Shown in pieces: positions 23,410 to 32,779 of a DNA stretch of 46,664 nt (the first letter of the stretch is position 1; every line of letters begins with the position of its first letter). The notes below the pieces were generated by a model. It worked only from the letters and a program-made list of their open reading frames with translations, did no database searches and was not told where the DNA came from. The translations under genes were made by a program, and so were the position numbers. The stretch is from Thermoanaerobaculia bacterium (GTDB taxonomy: Bacteria; Acidobacteriota; Thermoanaerobaculia; Thermoanaerobaculales; Sulfomarinibacteraceae), in assembly GCA_027067575.1 (NCBI GenBank), contig JAMOVQ010000068.1:1-46664 (forward strand). The letters are read 5' to 3'.

Positions 23410-25101
23410 TCACCGTTTCGTGTAGAGGCCGTCGAGGATGGCGATCAGCTGCTCGCCCCGGGTTACCGGCTCGGTGGCCACGATGGTGCCGTCCGGTCCG
23501 ATTAGCACCGGCGTCGGGATCCCCACCACCTCGAACGACTCCACCACCGGGTTCTTGAACCCCTTTTCCATGAACGCGTGTCTCCACGGCATCGGCCACT
23601 TCTTCCGGAACTTCGCGATGTCGTCCGGCGAACGGTCCAGCGAGAGACTGAGGATCTGGAACCCCTTGTCGTGGTACTTCTTCCACGCCTCGTGCAGGTG
23701 CGGCATCTCCCCGACGCAGGGACTGCACCATGTCGCCCAGAAATCGATCAGCGTGTAGTGCCCCGCGAGATCCTTCGACGTGAACGTGGAACCGTCGAGG
23801 AGCGTCACCGTGAACTCGGGGACAGGGCTGCCGGTGCGGATCTTCGTGTCGGGATCGAGGGAAGCCAACTGGTACTTCCACTCCCGGGAGTCCCCGACCC
23901 GTTCCTTGAGCATGGCGAACCGCTCGCGCCACGTGGCCTCGTCACCGCTCGCCTGCGCGATGAGCGTCAGGCCCATGAGAGCCTCAGTCCGCACCGCCTC
24001 GACCGGAGACTCGGTGAGGAACCGCTCGAGAACTCCTTCCCCCTCTTCTTCATCCATCATCGTTCGCAGGAGCTGCAGCGCGGGGATCGCGTACCCCCAT
24101 GCGGGCGAGGACGGAGGAACGGCCTTCAGCAGCCCACGAGCCTTCTCGGGGTCGCGCCCTTCAGGCCTCTGAAGGGGCAAAGCAACGGTCGCAAGCAGCG
24201 CGACCTTCTGCGCGAGAGTCTCGGGATGCGGTCCGGCGATCGCCTCGAGCTGCTCCAGCCACGGCTTCCAGTCGTAGCGGAACGGTTCACCGGAACTGGC
24301 CACCTCGTGGGCCTTCCACGCTGCGTAGGCGGTCTTCTGCACAGCAGCCTGGAGCCTCTGAACCCGGAACAAGTCCGTCAGGTCGGAATGGCCCTCGTCC
24401 CACCGGACCTGCGCCACCTCACCCTCCGGGATCGGCGGGAGCTTCGATGGATCGAACACGATGTGGACCGCCCCGTCCTTCACTGCCACCACGGACCGGA
24501 AATCGCCGCCCCCGTCGTACTCGTACGAATCGTTCTGCGTTCCGTTGACGGAGTGACCGTTGGTCGAAATACCCAGGAGCTGGTAGGCGAGCCGGTCGCC
24601 CTCGATCCCTTCGCGGTCCCACGACCAAGTGCCGTCGTCCTGCCGGGTCATCGTCTCGGCGCTCGAGAACGAGAAGCCGTTGAAGTCACCGATGATTCGA
24701 ACCTCCTCGAACGTCTCCGGCCGGGGGTTCGGAGTCAGCGTGACCGTCACCGTGGCCGGGCCCGAACCGGAGGCAAGACAGACGGGAACCACGAGCTCCT
24801 CGTGATCGGGCGCCGCCAGGCGCAGCTGAAGGGCGGTGTCCGCCGGAACGGCAACCTCGAACGCGCCACCTGCACCCACCGCCAGTTCCTCGGGGTGCGA
24901 GCCGCCCGGCTCCTCCAGCACCACATGGGCCACGGCGGGCGCCTCGCCTGTCGAGAGCAGCACGATCCCCGAGAGTGGCACCATCTCGGGATCATCCTCC
25001 TTCACGCCCCGCCCGGAACACCCTGACACCACCACGGCAAGCGCGGTAAACACGACGAGGGCAGCAATCCGCCCCGAACCTCCCAGCCAGTCGGTCCTCA
25101 T
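23410..25101 (-). CDS. TlpA-like thioredoxin-fold lipoprotein
   Basis: 563 residues from the ATG at 25099-25101, preceded by GGAGGTGA. The N-terminus is a lipoprotein signal: a hydrophobic stretch ending VVSGC, then an anionic KEDDPE stretch. Next comes a small beta domain like those of carboxypeptidase-regulatory folds (GIVLLSTGEAP ... VVLEEPGG). A glycogen-binding-like segment (IIGDFNGFSF ... GTWSWDREG) and a long helical middle follow. The last about 140 residues are a thioredoxin domain with FWATWCSPCVGEMPHLHEAW and the cis-Pro VVGIPTPVLIG. The WCSPC motif indicates a thiol-disulfide reductase in the periplasm or on the outer surface. The partner is unknown. It converges on the acyl-CoA synthetase gene and shares a hairpin with it. 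Confidence 0.85.
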   Translation of the reverse strand: MRTDWLGGSGRIAALVVFTALAVVVSGCSGRGVKEDDPEMVPLSGIVLLSTGEAPAVAHVVLEEPGGSHPEELAVGAGGAFEVAVPADTALQLRLAAPDHEELVVPVCLASGSGPATVTVTLTPNPRPETFEEVRIIGDFNGFSFSSAETMTRQDDGTWSWDREGIEGDRLAYQLLGISTNGHSVNGTQNDSYEYDGGGDFRSVVAVKDGAVHIVFDPSKLPPIPEGEVAQVRWDEGHSDLTDLFRVQRLQAAVQKTAYAAWKAHEVASSGEPFRYDWKPWLEQLEAIAGPHPETLAQKVALLATVALPLQRPEGRDPEKARGLLKAVPPSSPAWGYAIPALQLLRTMMDEEEGEGVLERFLTESPVEAVRTEALMGLTLIAQASGDEATWRERFAMLKERVGDSREWKYQLASLDPDTKIRTGSPVPEFTVTLLDGSTFTSKDLAGHYTLIDFWATWCSPCVGEMPHLHEAWKKYHDKGFQILSLSLDRSPDDIAKFRKKWPMPWRHAFMEKGFKNPVVESFEVVGIPTPVLIGPDGTIVATEPVTRGEQLIAILDGLYTKR

Positions 25102-25180
25102 GATGGTCACCTCCGCAGCGATTCTACTGGACCCTCCCGCCCCACACGATTCCACCCCGGAAGAGCGGACGGCAGCCCGC

Positions 25181-25460
25181 CACGATCGAGACTGTCCCCT
25201 CAACCAGCCTTCTCCCTCGCCCAATACGAGACGCCCCCACCTGGTACCCCACGCACCCGCCCTCCCAGGGACGAGCGAAGCGACGTCCCGGTTGGCGCTC
25301 CAGAGAACCAGCGACCTTCACGATCGAGACTGTCCCCACAACGAAACCCTCGGCCATCCAGCAATCGAGCGCCCCACGAGGAACGGGCCGGCGTGGGGGT
25401 AGGGGCGGTCCGGCGACGGAGGAGAGGGCAAGCCCCGGGACGGCCGCCGGGACGCCGAAC
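25181..25460 (+). repeat. 138-bp tandem intergenic repeat, locus B1, with G-rich tail
   Basis: CACGATCGAGACTGTCCCC occurs at 25181 and again at 25319, exactly 138 bp later. Between them GGGACG, a 10-base loop and CGTCCC form a small hairpin (25268-25289). After the second copy comes CGGCCATCCAGCAATCGAGC, then a G-rich tail with GAACGGGCCGGCG and GGGGCGGTCCGG. The same order and the same 138-bp period occur at 35499-35775. No coding sense was found; the whole gap 25102-25935 is otherwise empty apart from a weak promoter. Confidence 0.75.
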
Positions 25461-25875
25461 GGTGCGGGGAGACCGGCGAACGGTCGTTGCCGAGGGGGTC
25501 GCAGGCCCGTCAGGGCCGGAGAGGGCGGGTGGACGGCCTACGACCGTCCGGTCTCCCAAACCGTCACCGACGCCGAAGGCGGCGAGTAGTACGGTGTATC
25601 CGGGGAGCCGTCCCGGGGGGCAGCCCGAACCGGAGGAGCCGGGGCGCCCCCGCCTCCACGGCCCCGGGGAGCGAAGCGACCCGGGGAAGCCGCGAAGCGG
25701 CACCCGGCCGCTGGTTCACCCCACGGCCGGGACGTGAACCTCCGCGTGAGCGATCACCATGGCGCCCGCCCAGGCGTTGGGGACTCCTCCACGTCGGTAT
25801 ACCTTTGGGGATGGATGGGCTCCGCGGTTCCCTCGCCACGGACCGGCACCGCAGCGGCCTCCGAGATGCCCGTCA

Positions 25876-25904
25876 TTGACCGTGCCAGGGCGGTATGTTA
25901 GCGT
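25876..25904 (+). promoter_or_regulatory. Weak candidate promoter of the MglA-like gene
   Basis: TTGACC (25876-25881) and TAGCGT (25899-25904) with a 17-bp spacer, 31 bases before the ATG at 25936. The -35 is good and the -10 matches only three positions. GGAG at 25928-25931 provides the ribosome-binding site. Confidence 0.35.
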
Positions 25905-25935
25905 GATCTCTGGTAGTGATGGGGGTCGGAGTCGA

Positions 25936-27426
25936 ATGGTTTTCTTCAACTGGGCCACGATGCAGATGGCGGCCAAGATCGTCTATTACGGTCCTGGTCT
26001 GTGCGGCAAGACCACGAATCTGAGCTTCATCTACGCCAAGACCTCGCCCGGTTCCCGCGGTGAGATGGTCTCCCTGGAGACCGAATCCGACCGGACCCTC
26101 TTCTTTGACCTCCTCCCCATCGAGGTCGGCACCATCGGCGGTTTCAAGACGCGCCTCCAGCTGTACACCGTGCCGGGCCAGGTGTTTTACAACACGACCC
26201 GGAAGCTCGTGCTCAAGGGCGTCGACGGTGTCGTCTTCGTCGCCGACTCCCAGCGCCCGATGCGCGAGGCGAACATCGAGAGCTTCAACAACCTCCGCGA
26301 GAACCTCAAGGAGCTCGGCCTCGACCTGGACGACCTCCCGCTGGTTCTTCAATACAACAAGCGTGATCTCCAGAATATCCTGACCATCGACGAGCTCAAC
26401 GCGGATCTCAACCCCGACGGGGAAATCCCGTTCTTCGAGGCCTCCGCGATTCAGGGGAACGGCGTCTTCGAGACGCTCAAGGAGATCACGAAGCTGACGT
26501 TGAAGAAGCTGCGCAAGCGGATGGCGAGCTCGCAAGAGGAGTCGCGGGCCGGCGGTCCGTCCATCGGCCCGAAGGTTCAGTCTCCGCGTCCGGCGGTTCC
26601 GCCGCCGGTCCAGCGCCCGGCGGGGCCGGCGCCTGCTGCCGGCGCGGTTTCGGCCGCAGCTCTCGCCCGCGCCGCAGAGGAGGGCGTCGGCGGACCGGAG
26701 GAACGGGAAGAGGCGATCGCCGAGCCGGCCGCCGCTCCGGAGCCCGTTGCCGCATCGCCGGAGCCGCCGACCCTGAAGATGCAGCGGCCGGAACCGGACG
26801 GTGGAACTGGAACGCCGGCCGACGAGACGCCCGCAGAAAATCCGGAGGAGATCGAGGAGATCGCCGAGGCCGACGAGATCGAGGAGATCACCGAGGTCGA
26901 GGACGAGGCGGAAGGACCGGCCGGGGAGGAACACGCAGAGGAACCGGCTGCGGCCACCGCTCTGGAGGAGGCCGCCGAAGAGAGTCCGGAGGAAGGTTCC
27001 GGCGAGGAGCCGGTGGTCGAGTTCGCTACCGAGGAGGCGCCCATCGAGGAGGTGACCCCCCCTCCGGTCAAGCGAGTCCATGTGGACAGTCAGATGGACA
27101 TATTGGCCGAGCTCGAGAACCTCCGGAAGCAGGCCACGAGCGGCCAGGGTTTCTCCACACGGGACCGGTCGGCGGCCGACGTCGACCTGGACAGCCTCCT
27201 CGGTCAGAGTCTCAATGACAAGAAAGAAGTCCGCCGGAAGCTGGCGAAGCAGCTGAACTCTGACATCTTCCAGCGGATGCGCGCCCTCCAGCTCGCGATC
27301 CGGATCCAGGACGAGCACGGGGACACCATCACGACCCTCGACCCTGTCTCCTTCTCCGTCGGGGATGCCAGCTCGCTCAGGACCGTTCTCCTGTCCTTCA
27401 CACTGGACCTGGAGAACCTCAAGTAG
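25936..27426 (+). CDS. MglA/Ras-like small GTPase with a 300-residue acidic C-terminal extension
   Basis: 496 residues from ATG 25936, with GGAG upstream. Residues 1-195 are an MglA-type GTPase: P-loop GPGLCGKTT (19-27), LQLYTVPGQVFYNTTR for switch II, and LQYNKRDL for base recognition. Ala replaces no P-loop residue, so GTP binding should be intact. MglA in myxobacteria sets cell polarity and motility. Usual MglA proteins end near residue 195, but this one continues with a Pro/Ala- then Glu-rich low-complexity linker (about 200-370) with repeated EEIxExxEI blocks. A folded C-terminal segment follows (MDILAELENLRK ... LLGQSLNDKKEVRRKLAKQL ... DPVSFSVGDASSLRTVLLSF). The tail's function is unknown. 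No MglB gene is adjacent. The gene converges with a kinase gene 21 bp away. Confidence 0.9.
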   Translation: MVFFNWATMQMAAKIVYYGPGLCGKTTNLSFIYAKTSPGSRGEMVSLETESDRTLFFDLLPIEVGTIGGFKTRLQLYTVPGQVFYNTTRKLVLKGVDGVVFVADSQRPMREANIESFNNLRENLKELGLDLDDLPLVLQYNKRDLQNILTIDELNADLNPDGEIPFFEASAIQGNGVFETLKEITKLTLKKLRKRMASSQEESRAGGPSIGPKVQSPRPAVPPPVQRPAGPAPAAGAVSAAALARAAEEGVGGPEEREEAIAEPAAAPEPVAASPEPPTLKMQRPEPDGGTGTPADETPAENPEEIEEIAEADEIEEITEVEDEAEGPAGEEHAEEPAAATALEEAAEESPEEGSGEEPVVEFATEEAPIEEVTPPPVKRVHVDSQMDILAELENLRKQATSGQGFSTRDRSAADVDLDSLLGQSLNDKKEVRRKLAKQLNSDIFQRMRALQLAIRIQDEHGDTITTLDPVSFSVGDASSLRTVLLSFTLDLENLK

Positions 27427-27447
27427 CGTCCGGACGATCGGCCGTCC

Positions 27448-30069
27448 TCACCACCGACTTGGATCGAGACCCTCGTACAGGAGGAGCTCTCCCGTGTCCT
27501 GCCGCACGTTGAGCACGAGCCGGCCGCTCCCGGGATCAGCGGAGAACGGAATGAACTCCTGGTAGGCGAAGACGGGCCCGCCCAGATCGACCGGCCCGAC
27601 TTTGTTCCAGCGCCACGTCCCGGCCAGACACCGCCACAGTTCCAGTCCCTCCCCCGACCTCCGGATCTGCCACAGCACCGTCCCGGTTGGGCTCCACGCC
27701 ACCTGGCTGGGAACGGATCCGACCTTCCTGCCCCCCGTACCATCCGGATGCACGACCCACACCCCTTGATCCGGATCGCTTGCCTCCGTCCAGACGACGT
27801 ACACAATCCACTCGCCGCCGGGGCTCCACCTCGGGTAGTCACCCCGGGCGATCCGGACAGGTTTCCCGCCCCCCACGAGACCGGTCCACACGCCCAGCGG
27901 CGATCCCGCCGCCCAGGTGAGCCGTGTCCCATCGGGCGACCAGCTCGGAAGCTCTGCCGCCTCGACTCCCGTGGCCACGGTCAATGGCGGTCCCCCTGCA
28001 AGGTCCGCGACACGAAGCTCGAACCGCCCATCGTCACGGTGCGCGAGGTAGGCCACCCGCCGGCCGGACGGGTCCAGAACCGGCGAAGTTCCGTGCTCCC
28101 CCTGAGGCAGAACCCGGTCCTCCTGACCCTCCCATCCCCTCCGGTAGACCGTCGCACCGCCAACGTCCTCCCGACCGAAGACGAACGTGCCGTCCCTGCC
28201 CATGGTGCCCCACAACACTCCGGGCCGGCCACAGAGGAGGCACTCCCGCTCTCCCGTGACAGGATCGACCGCCACCACCTCCCAGCGCCGCCGCTGTACG
28301 ACCATCGCGAGCCGTGTCCCGTCAGGAGAGACCGCGGGGTCCGCGAGCCCGTCGATCGCCGGCATCACCCCATCCACGCGCTCCTTCCTGATCCGCACCA
28401 GCCTCCTGTCGAGGACCGCGAGGACGGCACGCCCGCCCGGGGCCCAGCCGTACCCGTGAAGTCGGGCCCCGGGACCAAGCCACCGTTCCAGGGCTCCGGA
28501 CCCGTCGAGAACCCAGATGCCGCCCCGGATATCCACCGCCCCGCCGAGCACCGCGAGTCGCCCCCCGGAAGCGAGTCTGGCGTCCCACCATCCCGATCCA
28601 TCCCCCGGCTCGAGCAGCGGCCGCTCGCTGCCCGCCCGGACGTCGTGAACCACCAGTGCCGGCAGTCCGTCCCTGTACCGGGCCAGAACCAGTTCACCAC
28701 CGGAGAGCCACGCCGCCCGTGCCGCCGCTGGCACGGTCAGCACGGGCGGCCCTCCCACTGCGGGAAGAACCTCCACCCGTTCCGACGATCCACCGACGAC
28801 GGATACCACGATCCTCTCGCCATCGGGTGAGAAGCGGGGCCACGAGAAGACCTCACCCGAAGCGCCGGTCGCGATCCGCCGCCACACTCCCCGTTTCAGG
28901 TCCACGACGAGCAGCTCGCTGTGACCACCCGCCATGTGGTTGACCGCGATCTCCGAGCCGTCCGGATGCCACGATGGCTGACGAAGCGCCCCCGGCATCT
29001 CCAGGATCCGTAAGGCCTGCCACACTCCCGGGTCCGGACGTCTCGCCTCCCGTCCCCTAAGACCGAGAACGCCCCCCAGGAGCAACGAAGCCGCCGCGAC
29101 TCCAGTCACGAGGCCCGCCGTCCGGCGGTGAGCCCTGCGGCGGGCCAGGCTGACCGCCTCCGGCAGGGGCTGCGTCCGCTCTGGACCTCCTCCAAGCTCC
29201 CGAGACGGGGTGCCGGACCGTACGGCCAGCGTGAGATCCCTCGCCAGCGCGTCACCGTCGGCGTACCGCCTCGCCGGGTCGCGCTCCAAACACCGCTCCA
29301 CCACGGCCACCAGCGTCTCCGGCAGGGACGGCAGGACCTCCCCCAGCGGCCGCCGGTCCCCATTTACCACGGCGGCCAGCACGGCGACCGGCGTCGGACC
29401 GGTGAACACCCGCTCGCCTGTCAGCATCTCGAACGTCACCGTCCCGAGGGCGAAGACATCCGAGGCCGGCGTCAGCGCCTCACCCAGCGCCTGCTCGGGG
29501 GACATGTACGGGCAGGAACCCAGCACCATCCCCGGTGTCGTCAGCGTCGTCTGGGCGCCTTCCCCCTCCCCGAACAACCTGGCCAGTCCGAAGTCCAGCA
29601 CCTTGACGTGGTCTCCGGCCATCACCATGACGTTGGACGGCTTGAGGTCCCGGTGGATCACACCCAGCCGATGAGCCGCTCCGAGCGCCCGAGCGATCTG
29701 GAGTGCGATCCGAACCGCCCGCGTTGGCGGCAAGCTCCCGTCCCGAAGGACCTCGAACAGCGAGCGTCCCTCGAGCAGCTCCATGACGAGAAACGGAAGC
29801 GCCTGCCCAGTTCCAGGGTCCCCGGAGCCGACATCGAAGATCGTGACGACGTTGGGGTGGAGGATCGAGGCCGTGACCCGAGCCTCCCTTTCGAACCGGC
29901 GGCGAGCGTCACTGTCGGAGATCAGGTGCTCCGGAAGGACCTTGACCGCAACTTCCCGGTTCAACCGCTCGTCCCGGGCGCGCCAAACCGTGCCCATTCC
30001 CCCACGGGCGATCAACGCGAGCAGGCGGTAACGTCCGAGAAGGGCCCCGGGGCGCAGACTGTCCAGCAT
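27448..30069 (-). CDS. Membrane Ser/Thr protein kinase with TolB-like beta-propeller
   Basis: 873 residues. The N-terminal Hanks-type kinase (about 13-280) shows RGGMGTVWRARD (glycine loop), REVAVKVL (Lys43), GVIHRDLKPSNVMV (catalytic Asp), VLDFGLARL (metal-binding Asp) and MSPEQALGE. A single TM helix lies near residues 316-336 (TGVAAASLLLGGVLGL). The outer part has at least six PD40/WD40-like blades (for example FSWPRFSPDGERIVV, ELPSWSPDGTRLTW, YPRWSPGGEWIVYV). This layout suggests a sensor propeller outside the cell signalling to a cytoplasmic kinase. The ATG lies 9 bases after a TATGAT box on the minus strand (complement of 30079-30084), giving an almost leaderless message. It is divergent from dacB. 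Confidence 0.93.
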   Translation of the reverse strand: MLDSLRPGALLGRYRLLALIARGGMGTVWRARDERLNREVAVKVLPEHLISDSDARRRFEREARVTASILHPNVVTIFDVGSGDPGTGQALPFLVMELLEGRSLFEVLRDGSLPPTRAVRIALQIARALGAAHRLGVIHRDLKPSNVMVMAGDHVKVLDFGLARLFGEGEGAQTTLTTPGMVLGSCPYMSPEQALGEALTPASDVFALGTVTFEMLTGERVFTGPTPVAVLAAVVNGDRRPLGEVLPSLPETLVAVVERCLERDPARRYADGDALARDLTLAVRSGTPSRELGGGPERTQPLPEAVSLARRRAHRRTAGLVTGVAAASLLLGGVLGLRGREARRPDPGVWQALRILEMPGALRQPSWHPDGSEIAVNHMAGGHSELLVVDLKRGVWRRIATGASGEVFSWPRFSPDGERIVVSVVGGSSERVEVLPAVGGPPVLTVPAAARAAWLSGGELVLARYRDGLPALVVHDVRAGSERPLLEPGDGSGWWDARLASGGRLAVLGGAVDIRGGIWVLDGSGALERWLGPGARLHGYGWAPGGRAVLAVLDRRLVRIRKERVDGVMPAIDGLADPAVSPDGTRLAMVVQRRRWEVVAVDPVTGERECLLCGRPGVLWGTMGRDGTFVFGREDVGGATVYRRGWEGQEDRVLPQGEHGTSPVLDPSGRRVAYLAHRDDGRFELRVADLAGGPPLTVATGVEAAELPSWSPDGTRLTWAAGSPLGVWTGLVGGGKPVRIARGDYPRWSPGGEWIVYVVWTEASDPDQGVWVVHPDGTGGRKVGSVPSQVAWSPTGTVLWQIRRSGEGLELWRCLAGTWRWNKVGPVDLGGPVFAYQEFIPFSADPGSGRLVLNVRQDTGELLLYEGLDPSRW

Positions 30070-30128
30070 GACCCATCAATCATACTCGTCCCACAGCCAC
30101 CGGGACTCGCACTGGTACCATCGGCACC

Positions 30129-31427
30129 ATGAGGTACGGTGTTCTCGCCCTGGCGATCCTGTCCGGTGCCGTTCACCCTGTCTCGGCGAACGACACCGCC
30201 CGGCTGCTGTGGTCCGTCCGGACAACCGGAGGGACCGTCGTCTCGGAACAGGACGCCGGAACGCCGTGCAACCCCGCCTCCGTGCTCAAGCTCGGCACGG
30301 CGCTCCTCGCGCTGGACCGGCTGGGGCCGGACCACCGGTACACCACCGCCTTCGCCGCAACGGGCACGATCGACACCGCCCATGGCGTCCTCCACGGCGA
30401 CCTGGTCGTTCTCGGCGGCGCGGATCCCGACTTCCAGCTCGAGAACGCCTGGCTCGTGGCCGGGGCACTCGGCGAGGCCGGGGTCCGGACCGTCACCGGC
30501 AACCTCGTGGTCGCAGGACGGTTTTGGATGGGGTGGGACCACGGCTTTGCCGGGACGGCAGGCATGACCGGGGAGGCGATCCGCCTGCGCGCCGGGCGCC
30601 GCCTGCTGAGGGCCTGGGACCCCTCACGGTGGACGGCCTCGATCCGGAAGGGGTGGACGGAGTGGTCCGGCCGAAGGCCCGGCACCGTCGGCCCACCACC
30701 GTCCGTCATCGTCCGGGGCCGCGTCCGCACCGGCACGGCAGCCGGGCGCACCGTGGTGGTCCACCGGTCGAACCCGCTCCTCACGATCCTTCGCCGTTTT
30801 CTTACCTACTCGAACAACGACATCGTCCGAATCGCCGTGCCGCTCGGCGGACCCGGGGAGCTCGAACGGTTCCTCGCCCGGAGGCTTGAGGCGCAACCGG
30901 GCACGATCACCGTGGCCTCCGCCTCCGGGGAGGGCGTCAACCGGATGACGCCCCGGCTCGGTGTTCGCCTGCTCGATACCCTCCGGGGCTGGCTCGGGGG
31001 ATACGGTCTCTCCCTCCGCGACCTGCTGCCGGTCCCCGGATGCGTCCCCGGACCGCTCCCCCGCATGTTCCCGCACTTCGCCCATCCCCCGCTGGCCGGG
31101 ACGCTCGCGTGCAAGACCGGTACCCTGGATGCGACCGATGGAGGTGTCGCGGTTCTCGCCGGGACCGTCGAGACCCGCGACGCCGGGACGATCCTGTTCT
31201 TCGTCGCCGCTCCCCGGGCCGGCAGCGACCTTCGCCGATGGCGCCACGTGGAACAGCGCTGGCTCGAGGACCTCATCGGAACACTCGGCGGAGCGGTCGC
31301 CCACCCTTGCCCGCCCCCGTTCCCCTACTCCGACGAGAACGCCTTGGCCGAACGCGTGGACCTGCCCCGGGCCGAACGGCCCGCGGGTTTGACAGTGGGT
31401 GCGCCCGGTGCGACGATCGTCCCATGA
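30129..31427 (+). CDS. dacB: D-alanyl-D-alanine carboxypeptidase / endopeptidase, S13 family (PBP4-like)
   Basis: 432 residues, with a signal peptide (MRYGVLALAILSGAVHPVSA). The penicillin-binding triads are all present: NPASVLKL (S51xxK54), TYSNNDIVR (SxN) and ACKTGTLDATDGG (KTG). The enzyme trims or cleaves peptidoglycan side chains in the periplasm. GDLVVLGGADPDF belongs to the domain inserted between SxxK and SxN in this family. The C-terminal about 40 residues are not conserved. The start has no Shine-Dalgarno, and a TACCAT box at 30116-30121 ends 7 bases before the ATG, another possible leaderless case. The stop overlaps the next gene by 4 bp. Confidence 0.88.
   Translation: MRYGVLALAILSGAVHPVSANDTARLLWSVRTTGGTVVSEQDAGTPCNPASVLKLGTALLALDRLGPDHRYTTAFAATGTIDTAHGVLHGDLVVLGGADPDFQLENAWLVAGALGEAGVRTVTGNLVVAGRFWMGWDHGFAGTAGMTGEAIRLRAGRRLLRAWDPSRWTASIRKGWTEWSGRRPGTVGPPPSVIVRGRVRTGTAAGRTVVVHRSNPLLTILRRFLTYSNNDIVRIAVPLGGPGELERFLARRLEAQPGTITVASASGEGVNRMTPRLGVRLLDTLRGWLGGYGLSLRDLLPVPGCVPGPLPRMFPHFAHPPLAGTLACKTGTLDATDGGVAVLAGTVETRDAGTILFFVAAPRAGSDLRRWRHVEQRWLEDLIGTLGGAVAHPCPPPFPYSDENALAERVDLPRAERPAGLTVGAPGATIVP
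31389..31417 (+). promoter_or_regulatory. Internal promoter inside the end of dacB
   Basis: TTGACA (31389-31394), 17-bp spacer, GACGAT (31412-31417). The -35 is consensus; the -10 keeps the critical A2, A5 and T6. The predicted start falls on the ATG at 31424, so the amidohydrolase could also be made from a leaderless transcript independent of dacB. Confidence 0.45.
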
Positions 31428-32779
31428 GCGGCGAGACAACCGTGCTCGACATCGTGATCCATTCCGGTACCGTCATGCCGATGACGGATCGCGGGGAGTC
31501 CTTCGAGGGGATCGTGGGGATCCGCGACGGACGGATTGTCCTCGTCGAGCCGGGCTGCGAAGATCCCATCCCATCCCGGGAGACCATCGACGCCTCCGGT
31601 TGCATCGTCCTGCCCGGGTTCGTGCAGGCTCACGTCCACGTCGTCCAGTCGTTGCTGCGCCACCAGGCCGACGACATGGCGCTGCTCGACTGGCTCCGGC
31701 TGCGGACCTGGCCGTACGAGGCGTCCCTCGACGGGGACGGCGTCCAGGCGGCCGCCGAGCTGGGCATCGCCGAGCTGCTCACGGGCGGAACCACCACCGT
31801 GCTGGACTTCGGCACGACCCACGACCATGACCGGGTTTTCGAGGCGGCCGAGGCGCTCGGCATCCGGATGATCTCCGGCAAGACCCACATGGACATGGGC
31901 GAGGGCGTGTCCCCCGGCCTGCTCGAGGATACGGAGCGGTCTCTCGCCGACGCGGAGGCACTGGGCAAGCGGTGGCACGGCGCCGCCGGCGGCCGGCTCC
32001 GGTACGCCGTGGCGCCCCGTTTCGCCCTCTCCTGCACCCGCCGGCTGCTCGAGGGGTGCGCGGAGCTCGCCCGCCGGCACGGCTGGCTGCTCCAGAGCCA
32101 CGCCTCGGAGAACCGTGACGAGGTCGCCGCGGTCCGGGAAGCGACCGGGATGGGGAACATCGACTACCTCGACGCCGTGGGGCTGACCGGCGAGGAGGTG
32201 GTGCTCGCCCACGGCATCCACCTCTCCCCGGAGGAGACCGGCAGGCTGGCCGCCACCGGGACGCGCATCTGCCACTGCCCGGGGGCCAACCTCAAGCTGG
32301 CCTCCGGAATCGCGGACGTTCCGGCACTCATGGCCGCCGGGGTCCCCGTGGCGCTCGGGGCCGACGGAGCGCCGTGCAACAACCGTCTGTCGATCTTCCA
32401 GGAAATGGCGCTGGCGGCCACGCTCCACACCCTTCGCCACGGCCCCGAGGCGATGGACGCCTGGACCGTGCTCGACCTCGCCACGCGGGCCGGGGCGAGG
32501 GCGCTGCACCTCGACGGCGTGACCGGAACGCTCGAACCTGGTCTCCGGGCCGACATCGTGGTGATCGATGGCTCCGGCTGGTCACTGCTCCCGGCCGGCG
32601 ATCCGGCAGCACGCGTCGTCTACGGGGCCACGGCCGCCGATGTCCGGGACGTGGTGGTGGACGGGCGGGTCGTCGTCCGGGAGCGGCGCCTGCGGACGAA
32701 GGCGCCGGAGACGATCCGCGATCACGCCGTTGAGGCGTGGCGGGCCGTCCGGGCCCGGATGGAGGAGGTGATCCCATGA
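31424..32779 (+). CDS. Amidohydrolase, MtaD/SsnA-like deaminase
   Basis: 451 residues, ATG overlapping the dacB stop. Metal-dependent hydrolase fold: GFVQAHVHVVQSLLRH gives the HxH pair (H70, H72), then LLQSHASENRDEV, VLAHGIHLSPEE and VALGADGAPCNN (late metal-binding Asp). The composite domain flanking the barrel is at both ends (IVIHSGTVMPM; DIVVIDG). This pattern fits 5-methylthioadenosine/S-adenosylhomocysteine deaminases and related guanine or triazine deaminases. The typical NAHTH is replaced by QAHVH, so the exact substrate is not fixed. Its stop overlaps the next gene (ATGA). Confidence 0.85.
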   Translation: MSGETTVLDIVIHSGTVMPMTDRGESFEGIVGIRDGRIVLVEPGCEDPIPSRETIDASGCIVLPGFVQAHVHVVQSLLRHQADDMALLDWLRLRTWPYEASLDGDGVQAAAELGIAELLTGGTTTVLDFGTTHDHDRVFEAAEALGIRMISGKTHMDMGEGVSPGLLEDTERSLADAEALGKRWHGAAGGRLRYAVAPRFALSCTRRLLEGCAELARRHGWLLQSHASENRDEVAAVREATGMGNIDYLDAVGLTGEEVVLAHGIHLSPEETGRLAATGTRICHCPGANLKLASGIADVPALMAAGVPVALGADGAPCNNRLSIFQEMALAATLHTLRHGPEAMDAWTVLDLATRAGARALHLDGVTGTLEPGLRADIVVIDGSGWSLLPAGDPAARVVYGATAADVRDVVVDGRVVVRERRLRTKAPETIRDHAVEAWRAVRARMEEVIP

